From Notospermus geniculatus (Eukaryota; Nemertea; Pilidiophora; Heteronemertea; Lineidae), in NCBI GenBank assembly GCA_002633025.1, contig NMRB01000055.1, forward strand, positions 176,788 to 240,787: DNA of 64,000 bases. The letters are read 5' to 3'. Both the position numbers and the translations under genes were made by a program. Below the pieces are notes generated by a model that was not told the DNA's origin, made no database searches, and saw only the letters and a program-made list of their open reading frames with translations. How positions within the stretch are numbered: the first letter of the stretch is position 1; each line of letters begins with the position of its first letter. Below are positions 10,712 through 23,713 of this stretch, piece after piece.

Positions 10712-11764
10712 ATGACGTCCTCTGTTTACTTGAGACCAAAACGTGTCTTTCTTGTGATCCTACTCCTAATATTGGTCGTTTTCGTGACAAAGAAGTTCGG
10801 CGGCATCATCACGAAATTTTACGAAAAAGGCGGCTGGAGTTACATGTACAACGAAGTCGTTTGGGAGGAAGTTTCCCTAGAAAAAGGACATTTGGTACTC
10901 GCCATAAAACGGAACCAGTTCAAGGAAGTCGACAAGCGGCCCAATCGGACAAGCGTTTATCAAGCAGACGGCATTCAAGACAACCTTAATGACGTCACTT
11001 CCGACGCTGGCTACGCTGTACCAAGTCTCGTTCACTTCGCGTGGTATGGCAAACCTCGCATGCGTTTTCATCACATGGTTTGTTTTCTCAGCGTTTTCTA
11101 CCGGATAAAACCAAAACGAATCTTATTTTGGTACGAAAGAAAACCGGAAGGCGCATATTGGGAGTACTTGAAGAATAACATCACGAATTTCAGCAAAATT
11201 GTTCGAATGGTTTACCGGAAAGCCCCGACATCCATCTTCGGTCGGCAGATTCGAGTTGTGGAACACAAGTCCGACATCGTTCGTCTGGAGGCTGTAATGC
11301 ATTATGGGGGAATTTATCTCGATCTTGACGTCCTCGTTATCAAATCTTTTGATCCACTCCGAAAATATGACGTCACTCTTGGCATGGAGCACAACAAAGG
11401 CTTGTGCAATGGAATTATCATCGCAAAAAAGGACGCGCAGTTTTTGAAAATCTGGCACTCTGAATACAGAACGTTCAACGACAGATCCTGGGATGGCCAC
11501 TCGATTCGGTTGCCATTTAAGCTGTCCCAAAAGCATCCTAATTTGATACACATCGAACCCAACACTTTGAACAGGCCAAGCTGGTTCGAACTCGATCAAA
11601 TATATGGAAAGAAGCCATACGACTGGCGCAAGAACTACGCCATGCATCTCTGGTACAGAAAGTACAATAAGGATCATAACTTCGAAACGATAAAAAAGGT
11701 GAATTCAACGATGGGGCAGATGTTTAGGTATACATTGTATGGACATCCTGGGCTTATGCGATAG
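10712..11764 (+). CDS. Type II membrane glycosyltransferase with DXD motif (GT32-like)
   Basis: A single coding exon gives 350 residues. Residues 12-30 form an N-terminal signal anchor (VFLVILLLILVVFV), so the enzyme would face the Golgi lumen. The catalytic signature is SDIVRLEAVMHYGGIYLDLD: the DXD (DLD) at about residues 204-206 binds the metal and nucleotide sugar. This Arg..GGIYxDxD block is typical of the Gly_transf_sug/alpha-1,4-glycosyltransferase-like families. N-glycosylation sequons are seen at NRT (78), NIT, NFS and NST. The donor and acceptor sugars cannot be told from sequence. The ATG lies 24 bp after an acceptor-like TTTCTTTCAG (10688), consistent with a spliced 5' UTR and an intronless coding region. 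A poly(A) signal AATAAA is at 11919. Confidence 0.85.
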   Translation: MTSSVYLRPKRVFLVILLLILVVFVTKKFGGIITKFYEKGGWSYMYNEVVWEEVSLEKGHLVLAIKRNQFKEVDKRPNRTSVYQADGIQDNLNDVTSDAGYAVPSLVHFAWYGKPRMRFHHMVCFLSVFYRIKPKRILFWYERKPEGAYWEYLKNNITNFSKIVRMVYRKAPTSIFGRQIRVVEHKSDIVRLEAVMHYGGIYLDLDVLVIKSFDPLRKYDVTLGMEHNKGLCNGIIIAKKDAQFLKIWHSEYRTFNDRSWDGHSIRLPFKLSQKHPNLIHIEPNTLNRPSWFELDQIYGKKPYDWRKNYAMHLWYRKYNKDHNFETIKKVNSTMGQMFRYTLYGHPGLMR

Positions 11765-12225
11765 GCTACTGGACTTGAACATACATACTTGTTTGTAAAG
11801 CTAGTGCGAATGTCCCGTAATTTGTATTCGACTGACAGTCTTGTCGGCCTTCATGTACCGGTATTTTGTTGTTGTTGTTGATGTTGTTGTTGTAGTGTCA
11901 AAAATATTGTGTTTTAGGAATAAACGTATAGCAGCAACATTTTGCTTTCTTAGACATATCTTTTATTGTCATTCAAAATATACGTTTGTCATATCTCATG
12001 TAAATACGTAAAACTACCCTGGTCAATAACAAACAACATAAAAGGCAGAGAATGATCTAGTATACCTTGATTTTGCAACGAAGGGACGAGATCAGTTCCC
12101 GAGGACGACTCCAGGGAACGTCAGATCTGACTGAATGTGTGATCAACCAATCAACATGCTTGTACATGTAACATCCTTCTTCGGTATGGCCTTGTGGTAC
12201 CACCGGTGTAATCATGCCATGGTTT
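11765..12225. other. 3' flank between convergent genes
   Basis: This holds the 3' UTR of the glycosyltransferase with a GTT trinucleotide repeat (about 11866-11894) and an AATAAA at 11919-11924. It then runs into the 3' UTR of the minus-strand transporter ending at 12226. No other feature is seen. Confidence 0.5.
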
Positions 12226-15200
12226 CTACTGTGACTCCCGCAACCCCACCGCTTCTGGCGGCTCCTCTCCCTCCTGACGTTCTGCGTCTTTGCGGAGTCT
12301 TAAAGTCCTCTGACTGTCTACTAACACAATAACTGTAAGCAGGACAGCCAAAAATGTGACGAAGGCACACATCAGATAGGCATACATGTAGTCACCCGTC
12401 TGGTCATAAATTATCCCTGAAAAGAAGGACCCGGAATATGTTAAATCCGTTCACCTATAGCATGATAGCATGACGACCACATCCACTTTAAACTTATATT
12501 TTCTGGCTCTCGTCCCAAAGTGACCATGCAGAGTGTGCACTGTACTGTACACTGTTCAAGTCGTTGCCCACATACACACACTCAAATGTTGAGGTGTCAA
12601 AAGTCATGCAAGAGAAACCAAGAAATCTCGTATCAATGGTTTCACTGTGTGCTAGGCCTAACTTCCAAGCCAAAAAGATGATACCTACCTCCGACTGGTG
12701 GTGCTATCAGTTGTCCAGCACCTATGGCTAAAATGGCGTACCCTAAAGCATTTGTCATGTGCTCCGTGGTAAACAGAAATACAAGAATACTGGGGCCTAT
12801 AACCGGCAGAAGCCCATTTAGAGCCCCTCTTGCACCGCAGACGACCGCCATCATTGGGAATGAAGATCCAGTGAAAGGGAAAACAATGTTAAGTCCACCC
12901 ATTATTGTGATGAAAATGAGGAGGAGAATAAGGGGGTTCATCTTAATCCGATCGCTCATATATCCTCCCAAAAGTCTGGCTGGAACTGCGACACTGCCAA
13001 ATATAGTCAAAAGAATGCCGCTATCCGTCCTGTCAAAGCCGTTTAACATAGCAAAGTCAGGCAGGATGGTTGGAAAGTTCATGAAGTCAATGTGCCACAG
13101 AAATTCTTGTAAAAGGTATAGCCAAAATACCCAATTTCTAAATAACTCCATATCACAGGCACCAGGGGGCACTTTCATCTCCTCTACCGGCTCTCTCTGT
13201 TCCTTCTTTTCCACGGCTGTGTTAGTATATACCGACATTCGTCTGTCAAGGAAAACGTCTTCTCGGACTGTTATCGGCCGCAGTAATATACCACCAACGC
13301 AACACTGTAACCATAGCGAAGCAAGGATGAACATTGTCCCTCTCCACGTCAAAGAATTGATGCAGGCGTCCATCATCGATGGAAATACCAGGTAAGAGAT
13401 TCCTGCACCGGAGAAGGCGATCGCTATGGCTGAAGATCGCCTTTTGTCGAAGTACAGCGTCACCAGTGCTATTGATGGCGTGGTGCAGAGACCTATGCCC
13501 AAACCTGAAAGAAAGAAGTCACAAATTAGGTCTATGTCCTGCATGGAGTTCCTGTGATCGTGGCTTACTCCAAGAAGATTGCCGAACTCTTGCAAGAAAG
13601 CTTCGGATGACATCAAAAGAAGATATCAGACCGCCAATATTTTGGAAATTTCGCCGTTTTCTTACCACCAAATATCCCAAAACTGGCATACAGAAAGTAC
13701 ACGCTGTCGGCAGAGGCACTGGCGGCCATACTGATGGCCGATACGACTCCACCGGTCATGACCACTGCTCGGTGACCGAAACGGAGGCACAGAGCACTTG
13801 AGAGAGGGCCTGGAAACAAGAATATAGGTGGAGTAACCCGGCGCCTTATTGGGCCCTACCGCCCCAAAACTAGTCCCCGAAGTCGGAACTGGCTACAAGA
13901 TATCAATGGTGAACGAACAGAAATGGTGCGCACGAAGTCTGACGTTCCAAACTACTTTTGGAATCAAAATTCTCCTCGAGCTGGTGTGAACAGGAGCAGT
14001 CAGCCGCGCGCGTATTGCCAAAAGATGGCAGCAAAGTTCCAGCGGACCAATACACAGGAAAATCTACGTGATTGGTGCTCGATCAAGAATGAATGGGTCC
14101 GCTATATGCATTGAATTGGGCCGTAGTGACACCTATTGGTCAACTCACTGACAGTTTCTATTGATAAATCGCGTCCGTGTTATGGACGCGCGCGAGAAAA
14201 ATCTTACAACATGATGTTATTACCTGACCTGCTTTACCTGCTATGGAAATTGACAGCAAAGTAAGGCTGCCAATCAACGAGGTTTTTGTCCGAGTCTCCT
14301 GAAAGTAATCGAGGAATTCCACGTAGATGATCCCGTAGCACATGATCGTTCCACCCGTCAAGAGCAGAATATAGAAACATACTGCAACCACCACCCAGCC
14401 GTAGCCTCCGTCAGCTGGTGGTAGCGTCACCACCACTGATGATTTCCGCCGTCGTTTCTGTGAATTCTTTGATGCTACTGTTTTCCTTGTTCCCTGAAAT
14501 TGCAGTCATTTGATGAAATACAAACAGTTGGAATTCCTAGTCACTAACTCCGCTAGGCCAATGGGGGTTTCTCGATCATGGATGGAAGCACAGCTCCTGG
14601 GCATAACTTTCCAATGGAACTTGCCAAAACGGTGTTGTCATCAAGATGACCGGCGCTAGTATACCCGAGTCTACATTTATGACATTGATGATGTTGCCAA
14701 AAGGTCTCGTTGATTGCACGTAGTTGCCGGCCACAAAAGTTGCCTGGAGTCGTGGAAGCAACAAAAGAGGTGAAGCCGAGAGACACATTCTCCAACGCCA
14801 GGGTTCAGCGCGGTGTTCTCAGGTTAGGGTATTATATAATATAGATTTTGGTGTTTTTTTTCCTCCGAGGATAAACCAATTCACTCTTTACCACCATCCT
14901 CTGAACGTGGTATCACCCACTGTTATTTTGCCATCATGGTCATCTATATTTAGGTCAGAGCAATCGAGGTATAGGTAATCAATATTAGATTGTTTGGAAC
15001 GTACGATGCAGATGAAGCTGAACGATTGACCGTACAGGCAAAAGAACAGAAAAATCTAACAGTGCATGGCAGACGATGGGATGATAAGTCTGTGACTCTT
15101 GCAGACAAATATAGGCCTACCATGCCGTAATGATTCCTGAATCAGTGAATTCATTTTATGTCGGTTCATATGAACAAGGAATCCCTATAATTAGTCACTG

Positions 15201-16737
15201 AAGGCCTATATACTTCTGGCCGATGCTCCTACAAAGGCCTACATCGTATGGCGGAGCCTCCGATACTGGTGACTGACTTCACTGGGTACAGCAATATCGG
15301 CCCTGCACACCCACAGCGCGCACCCCTCTTGGCCTACCCACTTTATTTGTAGCCTTCACCACCAAATCCAACAGTAGCTGGTTAACTGAGCACCAATCAG
15401 AATTCTATATTGCGTTGGTGCGCTAGAACTTTGCTGCCATCTATTGGCGATATTAAGCGCGGCGAACTGCTCCTATTCACTGCAAGTTTTGGTGGATTCA
15501 AACTTTTATCAACTAGGTTTATAATATTGCATGACCTTCAACTCTCGTATCCATAGGAACCACATATACGTAGAGGAAGGGTGGGGGAAACGAACAATCG
15601 CTTGTCAACTTCCGCATTTATAAAGTCGGGCTTTAATTACAAGTTATTGAAGTGGTATAAATGAATTCAATGTGAAGATATCTGGTGTATTTATCAAATT
15701 ATATACAATCGATACAATGAAATAATATACAAAATCCATGATAACTGGGAGTTAACACTAAAAAACGGACGCCCTTCCAACGTCATTCTATGACATTCCC
15801 AGTTCGCCAGGTCGCTTAATATCTTTCTCGCGGTAATTTGCAATAAGGGTATAATTGGGCTGTCTGATGTGGGTTCAGTAAAATAAACGTATAACGCCAG
15901 TTCCACGTGGTCAAAATATAAGCCGGACGTCTTTTCCGCCGCGGCGATTGCAGTTTTTATAGTCGTCTATGCATAGGCCTAGGCCTACTGTAATTAGGTA
16001 CTAGAACACCACTTGTATGCAAATGTCAATATGCAAGTGTGAAACAAAATCATGCCCACTTGTGCTGCACTGTCTTTACGTTTGACAATTTACATAATGT
16101 CGTCATGGAAATGCTGGTGAAATGGAGTGGGTTTTCTTTCAGGGGTCGGCTCGGGGAACCTCCCTGCAACTTGGGCTATAATTAGGGCTTAGGCCTATGT
16201 GTGTTGGCTGCCCTGCCGTTATGAAGTTCAGTAACTGCTGATAGACAGTAACTCTTACCTTTTTTTTCTGAGGATGCAACTCAGCCCATATACGATTCTT
16301 TCACAAGTTGAACATGCACTTCAGCAATTAGCCTACTGTACGTATTGGCCTAATAGGCCCCCTGTGTGATTAGGGCAAGTGCGATCGTGCTATTGTCATA
16401 CGGGAATGGTGCAGATGTGCAGTGTCATGAATGTTGTGAGGCTTGATTCGTGGCTCACTTTACATCGATCCCGCAAATATCGTAGCCCAGCGAAGGTCAA
16501 AACTTGAACAGCGAAGTAACACCGGCAACTGACTCACCTTCGTACAATCCATGCACGGAAATGTCGTTAAAGGCCTTGGCTCCAGATATGCAACCTCGGC
16601 CACCCCCTGAGAGGAAGCAATCCAGCCTTCTATCAGAAATTGACAGTTGTCATAAGAGGCCTAGGCATACAGACCGGTGTCACGTCTTGCTAACTTACCA
16701 CCGCTGCTATCAGCTCCTGAGATTGCCATTCCGCCAT
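12226..16737 (-). CDS. Monocarboxylate-transporter-like MFS protein (SLC16 family), copy A
   Basis: Exons on the minus strand: 16737-16699 (13 codons, start MAEWQSQELIAAV), 14493-14238, 13809-13666, 13504-12689, 12416-12226. All are GT..AG with phases 0, 1, 1, 1, giving 481 residues. The MCT signature ADGGYGWVVV opens TM1. About 12 hydrophobic segments follow, with the usual central charged loop between TM6 and TM7 (KKEQREPVEEMK). A basic stretch (KNSQKRRRKSS) precedes TM1. The family carries monocarboxylates or related small acids, often with protons; the substrate here is unknown. The first exon is inferred from Kozak context, phase and the matching 13-codon exon of the divergent paralog at 19211; without it no in-frame Met precedes TM1. 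Intron 1 (about 2.2 kb) contains repeats. Confidence 0.85.
13985..14155 (-). repeat. Dispersed repeat family R1, copy 1 (inverted)
   Basis: The reverse complement of this stretch matches 24838-25018 along most of its length: blocks such as TGAGCACCAATCA, GGTCCGCTAGAACTTTGCTG and GCGGCTGACTGCTCCT-type sequence. It also matches 15377-15482 in part. It lies in intron 1... 2 of the minus transporter. No coding capacity; probably a short non-autonomous transposon. Confidence 0.7.
15377..15482 (+). repeat. Dispersed repeat family R1, copy 2 (partial)
   Basis: This shares ACTGAGCACCAATCAGA, GCGCTAGAACTTTGCTGCC and ACTGCTCCTATTC with the copies at 24838-25018 and 13985-14155, but only about 105 bp are preserved. 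It lies inside intron 1 of the minus-strand transporter. Confidence 0.65.
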
Positions 16738-19210
16738 TTTCCTCGCAAATCACGGCTGAGCTCGACAGATGAATGCGACCTTCCGCCGATCACGATTATT
16801 TGGTTGCAGCTGAATGTGCAACCGATAAATGATTGTCAGTGTCGATCCATATTCGAACGATAGATAGCGTCACCATCGCCTATCGAACACGACGTTGAAG
16901 AGTCTGAACTGATGAATGGGCCTACAGGATGTATCTAATCCAAAATAGCATCGCCCAAAACGCTTTACAATGAAAAGAAAAAGAAGCAAATGTAACCTCA
17001 TGTGTATTGAATGCTCCAGAAGAGGAATTCAGATCTTTTCTGAACAACTCAATAGAAGGAGGTGATCGCACGCAGTTTGTTGGACATGCAGTTGCGAAAC
17101 GAAAAAAGAATTCACGTAGCAGTGCAGCGAGCCCGAAACCCCGGTTTTTGTCGTTGCACACCGTTAAAACGATTCCTGACGTGACGTCATTGGCAGTGCT
17201 TGCCACGTTTTTCGGTTGATGATAAATGCAATCCGCTAGAGGTACAAAAGGGTTTTTCAAAGGGATTTTTAGGGGTTAGGGTTAGGGTTAAATCATCCTC
17301 GAAAGGCTATGGTTGGGGTAAGCCATATATGTTTTTCGAAGTCCACCAAATTGTACCTCTGGGTGATTGCATCAACTGTTGTCGTATGCTTGCAGCGCCA
17401 CCTGTCGGGTTGTGGTTCCTCATTTATTGTGTGTGGTGGAGAGTTGTTGGGAGGCTGATTACTTTCAGAAAGCTACTCTTCCTGTACCAAAATCTTCTTT
17501 TACCAGAAGAAGTGCGAACACACATCGCGCGTCAGGCAAGGCTTTTTACCGCAATCGATACCAAACAATACCATACCACCACAATATGGCTTTCTTCTGC
17601 GATGGTCCCCAAGGGGTTACCTGAGGAGTTATTTATATGCCATTATTTCCTTGTCCGGGTGTCTGAGAGGGTTGTGTGTTAAACATGCACATATTCGGAA
17701 TGTTGTCATTCCTTTGTGTCTAACGCATTGTGCATGATTGGGTGGGAAAGGCATCAGCTGTTGTTCATAACGGTTGTCATCTTGTTTTATCCAAAGCCAG
17801 TCGGTGTCCATCTGAAGAAACGAGGCGATATCAGGTAAGCCCGAAACTGTTGAAAAAATAATTTTTGTCGGATGATCCGCACGGTTTTCAACAACCCAGA
17901 CCTTCATTTATGAGACTTCTTTAGGCCAACTTCTATGATGGTTCTCCGACGCTGCTTCCAGATGACAGAATAACGTTTCCACCGGGACTCGCTGCTGAAG
18001 AGACTAAATAAAATTTGATCTTTCACTCTTCCCCGTCCGTGTCGTCTGATTTACACGAACAGCAAATTCGGACGAAATTCCTTGATATTTCAAGGTGAAT
18101 ATAGGCGAGAAAATAGATAAAACACAATGAATACAATTGGCAAATGTATATTAATGTTTGAAAGATTGATGGCTTTGGACCGAATGCCTTGGCCTTTTGT
18201 ACGGCTGCAATCACAAACGAGCATGGACTTTGATCATTGCTGTGATTTGCCAATTTGTCTGGCCGTGGGATTCGGCAATCCCAATTCCAATCTGTGTACC
18301 GGTAGCCTACATACTGCACATCATTACTTTCTTCTGATTTGCCCGCCTGTCAATCGTTCTGCACTTTTAACGCCAACGAGGGACGGTTAGTTGAGGACAA
18401 CTGACTGACGATGGGCGTAGACGAGGTTACAGGATCATTTTGTGAGTTTTTTGCAGCTTGAACTTCGCACTTCCCATCATTGTCAGTAAGACCTTAGTTG
18501 TTGTCACGAGTTCATTAGCGTTTAATTATGACACGTGGTTGGAATTCCACTCATTATCCAAAGGTCAGAGCGCTCGACGGCTCTCATTTACCATTAACTG
18601 TAAGCCTTCATTATTATGCACAGGCCTACAATCCAACTACATGTATACATATTTAATAGGTAGACCGGTGTGCGTTGGGCCTTGTTTGAGTACACAACTA
18701 TATAGTGCCTGGGAAATTAAAGAGATGTAACACATTTGAGCGTACACGTAATGTGCTCTTATTCCGTTCCACGGATCGAGGAAACTCCAGCTTTATGCGC
18801 TATCTCGGAGCTTTATGGAGAGTGAGGATTGCAGATGCAGACATCGGAAACCATGGAAACGCAGTTTCCATGAAATCTGTGGGTTGTTTGATCTCACTTG
18901 ATAATCGCAATCAAACTAGGACAGCATTGCGTCAGACTGGGTTCTGCGAAAATTCGGTTCTGTGTCAAACTCATGTGAACGTACATGTACGTACGTACGT
19001 AGCACTAGCAGGAAGGCCTCATTTTCAAGCGATGTGTCATTGATTACACAAGTGTTAACGCGCTCTTTTTATTTCATTTCGCCATTAGGTCAAGAGACAT
19101 GGCATGAGAACGTCGTATACTTTCATTTTGTCGGGAAGGAGGGATTTTCATTCGTAATTCATTCAAGCTGCTGTTGTTGTCATTGATCGGCATCAAAGCA
19201 GACGACCAAA
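16738..19210. other. Region between the two divergent transporter genes
   Basis: This 2.5 kb lies between the start codons at 16737 (minus) and 19211 (plus) and should contain both promoters. Inside it is a short telomere-like tract at 17273-17290. No convincing coding sequence was found; the open frames at 17200-17680 and 18458-19040 lack recognisable motifs. Confidence 0.4.
17273..17290 (+). repeat. Short interstitial telomere-like tract
   Basis: GGGTTAGGGTTAGGGTTA: nearly three TTAGGG units, the animal telomere repeat. It is too short to imply a fusion site; more likely chance or a repair footprint. Confidence 0.5.
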
Positions 19211-22200
19211 ATGGCGGATTTCACATCGCAGGAGGTGATGACGAAGATGGTAAGTGCACAGAATGTAGTCTCACGCAGTACTTTCGTTCATCCTTTCCCC
19301 GTGCCTGGAACCAGCAGCTGGATCCGTATAGTATTGTTTACAGCCCGATAATTCCGCGTACTGCTGGTGTACAACCCGGTGTACAAATACCAAAGGAAGC
19401 AGGTAAGACCACCTACCGAAGATAAAGATGGATTCCTACTCCACGAGTAGGAGGGAGATGGTAAGACTAAGACCACGAGTGCCAATTCTGACAATTCACT
19501 GACAATTCTTCATCTCAATTCGGCAGTTTTACCAAAGCCGGGGACAAATCCCGAGAGCCGATTAGCCTGACCCTGACATGGTCATCAGCATCAACTATCG
19601 GTCTGGGACCAGAAGCTGCTCGATTTGCAGGTGCCGGTTCAGATCACACGGCGAGTAGGCCTATTCAGTGTATTACTTGATCTTGGAGGAATTATACTGA
19701 GTATAATTACCTCCAAGCTTGGATCCACCAACGTGGTAGCTTTTTCTCATAAATCTATGCTAGGTAACCCCGCCTGTCCGGTGAGGATGTAGAACATTGT
19801 AGAACTGGTCAATCAGATTGACACATGACTGAGAAAGCGCCAAGATGGCAGAAGAGACCCCATAGATATCAACTGTATGGGAGAGCATTTGTATGCATAG
19901 AGTGCTGAGACGAAACCAAACGTCCACATATCGATCATTGGCTTGTGGTAATCGACTCGACGCGACGCGACCACTCGATGACTCGATGGTTGCTAGGTTG
20001 GCCAATTTAATTTTCCCGCGTGACGCCTCCTGTGAGCGAATTCGGCGGATTCATTCAAGAGTGTATATAGTCTGTACTAGAGTATACCGTGCATGTTTGT
20101 AGTACAAGGTCCTTATCTGTGGTCCTTTTGTTTCCCCTTCCCAGGTGTATTTATACCCTCATAATGCGGTCATAATGCCAACGGGATTTGTGCACATATG
20201 TTTACAATGGTACCTTTTTGAATAAAATTCCGGGATCAACTATTTGCGATGCCATTTGGACTGCGCTTTGTTGGCTGCGTTGACTGTGTGTTGGAAAAGA
20301 TGCCTTTGATTGCGACTCCAAAACTGCACCCAGATTTGGAATTTAAAAACAATGACTGCTGCATGTATATTCTCGTCCCTTAGATGCCACAGCGTATCAC
20401 AACATTAATTTTGATTTAAAATCCTTCCAACCCCCTTCCAAACGAACTGATTGCCTTTGCCACATCCCTTCGAACTCCGTTGAGCCCCCGGGGTTGAGCC
20501 GCTCCACGTGACAGTTTTCTATCGAAAGTTTGCAGTCTNACGAAGACCGTTATCTTCTTTTGCAGAGTAATGGCACGATGTCGAAAGATCCTCCAAATGA
20601 TACCAAACGACAGGCACCTGCCCCACCAACCTGTCCTGATGGAGGGTGGGGATGGGTGGTGACAGCTGCCAGTTTCTACTCAATGTTCCTTGTTTATGGC
20701 ACTGTCAACTGTTATGGCGTCATATACATCGAATGGCTCGATTATTTCGAGAAGAGCAGGACCACGACGTCAATGATTGGAGGTCTCGTATTGGTGTCCA
20801 TATCAATTGCAGGTAAAGAAATTCAGTCGGTTAAACTACCCTCTTACTTAGTATCGTGGGTTGAGAGGAAGGGGAACGACCTGCGTCAGGCGGAGCATGG
20901 ACTCCAGACGTTCATTGCCTCCAGCCTGAAATACATGTAATGCTGGCATAGCCAGCAATAAGTTTGTTCATAGCCTCTTGTTGGAGTGTGACCGGAATAC
21001 AAATCTCAGCTACTTGCAGACACCAATAAATATTGAAGGAAGCTATGGTCAATGTGGCCTCTGTAGGCTACTTCATATTGACGTTGAGGCATCGCTTCGG
21101 GCCTCGTCTCCTCCTTCTCTTTTCTGAGGCAATAAGCCGAGTGCGGAATGACCCAAAGCTCAGGATGCCCTGGAACCTGGCGAAGACCATAATGCCTGCC
21201 AGTGAAAACTGGACCACGAATACGATGATAAAGATCCATTTGTATCTGATATATTATACGCGCATTTTTTCAGGGCCGGTGTCTAGCATACTCGCCAACA
21301 AATTCAGCCATCGTTCTGTGGTTATCGTTGGTGCCATCTCAGGGGCGTTGGGTATGGCCATGAGTGCTTATGCCAACAGTGTATACTTCCTCTACGTCAG
21401 TTTTGGTATCATTGGCGGTACGTATCAACCTTGATGATTCCTTCAGACTGCAACCCTCGGCCTATCTCAACTACTATCAATCAATACGTCTATGGTATTG
21501 TAGGACTTATTACGTGTGGCATTACGCATTTATTACGAATTATGTCTTTTACGTCATGTTCAACAGTATGAATGTTCGTAATTCTTCTTACATCACGATG
21601 ACGGTATAGTTTATATGTTTCACTCAAGATTCCATCAATTCCTTTACAGGTATTGGAACTGGTTTCGCCACAATCGCCTCACTCTCCCTAGTTGCACTTT
21701 ACTTCGACAAAAAGAGGGCGACTGCCTCCACAATCGCCATGTCAGGGGGCGGCATCGCCTATTTGGTCTTTCCGCCCATATTTGATGTGTGTATAAAGAC
21801 GCTTACGTGGAGAGGAACCATGTTAGTTCTTGGGTGCTTTTGGCTCCAGTGTTGTATTACTGGAGCCCTCCTCCGGCCGCTACCAAAAAAGGTAGTAATA
21901 AATGGTGACGGAGATGACCAGGTTGCTAAGCAACCATCAATCTGTGATGTGGACCTTCTAAAGAAGTGGTATCTCTGGGCATATCTGTTGGCTGAACTCC
22001 TCTGGCACGTGGACCTTTTCAACTTCCCCTCGATCTTGCCAGACTTCGCAAGACTTAACGGCCATGACAAAACCAGAAGTGGACTGCTTTTAACAATAAT
22101 GGGATCCGTGTTAATTCCGTCTCGCATCCTAGGTGGCATTCTTGTCGATCGGTTTGTTCTTAACCCTCTCCTTTCCATAAGTTTGATTGTGTTCGTAATG

Positions 22201-23713
22201 GGAGGTTCGAACTTGATATTCCCGTTCGTGGCTCATTCCTATCCAGCTTTGGCTGCCATCGCAGGTCTCAGGGGATTTCTAAGTGGAGTATCAGCGGCGG
22301 CGTCGCCGGGAAACCTGGTGCTACTCTTCTCAACGGAGAGACTGACCACGGCAGTTGGCTACAATATCATGGCGTTAGGTCTAGGACAGCTGATAGCACC
22401 GCCTTTGGGAGGTAAGGACGTTCTTTTAATTAAACGTTTCTTCTGTTTTTGTTGTCGTCAACGCCGCTGTTGACACTTTCATTTGGCAAATTGAAATACC
22501 CATAGTCGAATGTAAATGCTGGCCATGGCGCCATACCAAAGTAAGGCAAGGCGCAACGGACTTCACATAGGTTCGGCCATACCAATAATTGGGATCACGC
22601 ACGGTCGGTCTGTAGATCACCCCATGTTGTCCAAAACCTGACTGGATCGATAGATTCGCGCCGCCCGACGGTAACTACTGGTAATTCGATTTCGTCCTGC
22701 AGTGGCTTAAAAATTGAACAACCATCCCGAAGTACTGTTCAATCAATAAAAAGTATCTGATTTAGCTTTCTGAAAAGTGAAATCAAAAAAATAGGGCAGA
22801 CTGCCACTCGCAGTGCCATATCTGGAGGCGCCATCGATATTTCCCCCAACTCCCCAGTTTCTAGAATTTAGGAAGCCAGTATAGAAATCATATACCCAGT
22901 TTGAATTTAGCGCGCCATCGACCGTGCGACGAGACAGCGGGACGGCTAATATGGAGTGCGTTAAAGGGACACCGTTCTGAACAGATCGGCCGTAAACAGC
23001 GATCAATGTGCAGATGTGCATCAACCATGACACACGCCTCCGATTAACCTAAGGCTGGGGCGTACTTTATATGTACGCCGATTGAGGGGGCAATCAGATG
23101 CGTGGTTTTGACCTTCTTGAATAAATGCTTGAGATAAAACATACGGTAAAAAAACTGATTTGTGTAAATAATAAGAATGTAAATGATCATTATATTCGCT
23201 GCTTTATTCACCAGACGAGGGTACCAGACGCCGCGGCTCGGAATTAAAGAGGCTGACAGATTCAACCACTTCGGATATATTCGGCACTCGTATTCGGAAG
23301 ATCTCGGCGCCTGTCGAGCTGTACTAATCGTGTAAAATGTTGTGATGCCATATATTTTATTTACAGGGGGCATCCATGACCGGACTGGAAGTTACGTCTA
23401 CGTCTACCTCACGTGTGCGGCCCTAACGTTCGCTTCAGGTACTTCCTACATCTTCCTCTTCGCTAAATTCCGGCGGAGATGGAAGAGGAACAACCAGCAG
23501 ACTGCCACTGATGACGTCACAACTGCGGAGGAGATGGAGGAACTGAGAAACCATACAGTGTCATGTAGGGTTGAAGATGAGCGTGTTGCTGACGAGACCG
23601 AGGCAAGTAGGCTCACATCTGAGGACAAGAAGGAAAAGACAGCAGGACCCACTTGTGTTGGCACTTCAGTGGAAGGACAAAGAACTACTGACAGCAATTT
23701 TGAAAGATATTAA
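19211..23713 (+). CDS. Monocarboxylate-transporter-like MFS protein (SLC16 family), copy B
   Basis: Exons 19211-19249 (13 codons, MADFTSQEVMTKM), 20566-20812, 21274-21417, 21650-22411 and 23367-23713 join in frame to 512 residues. Phases are identical to copy A at 12226-16737, and exon 3 is 144 nt in both. The signature CPDGGWGWVV opens TM1; about 12 TM segments follow, with a charged central loop and an acidic C-terminal tail (TAEEMEELRNH onward). The gene could also start at MSKDPP (20578), but the upstream exon has a good Kozak site (AAAATGG), a GTAAGT donor and a counterpart in copy A. A single N (20539) lies just before exon 2. The substrate is unknown. Copies A and B are divergent paralogs, so they arose by an inverted local duplication. 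Confidence 0.85.

Noticed and set aside
12724-13395. 223-codon plus-strand frame
   Set aside because: It is the antisense of the large transporter exon at 12689-13504.
17273-17290. Interstitial telomere as a chromosome fusion scar
   Set aside because: Fewer than three full units, with no subtelomeric sequence around it.
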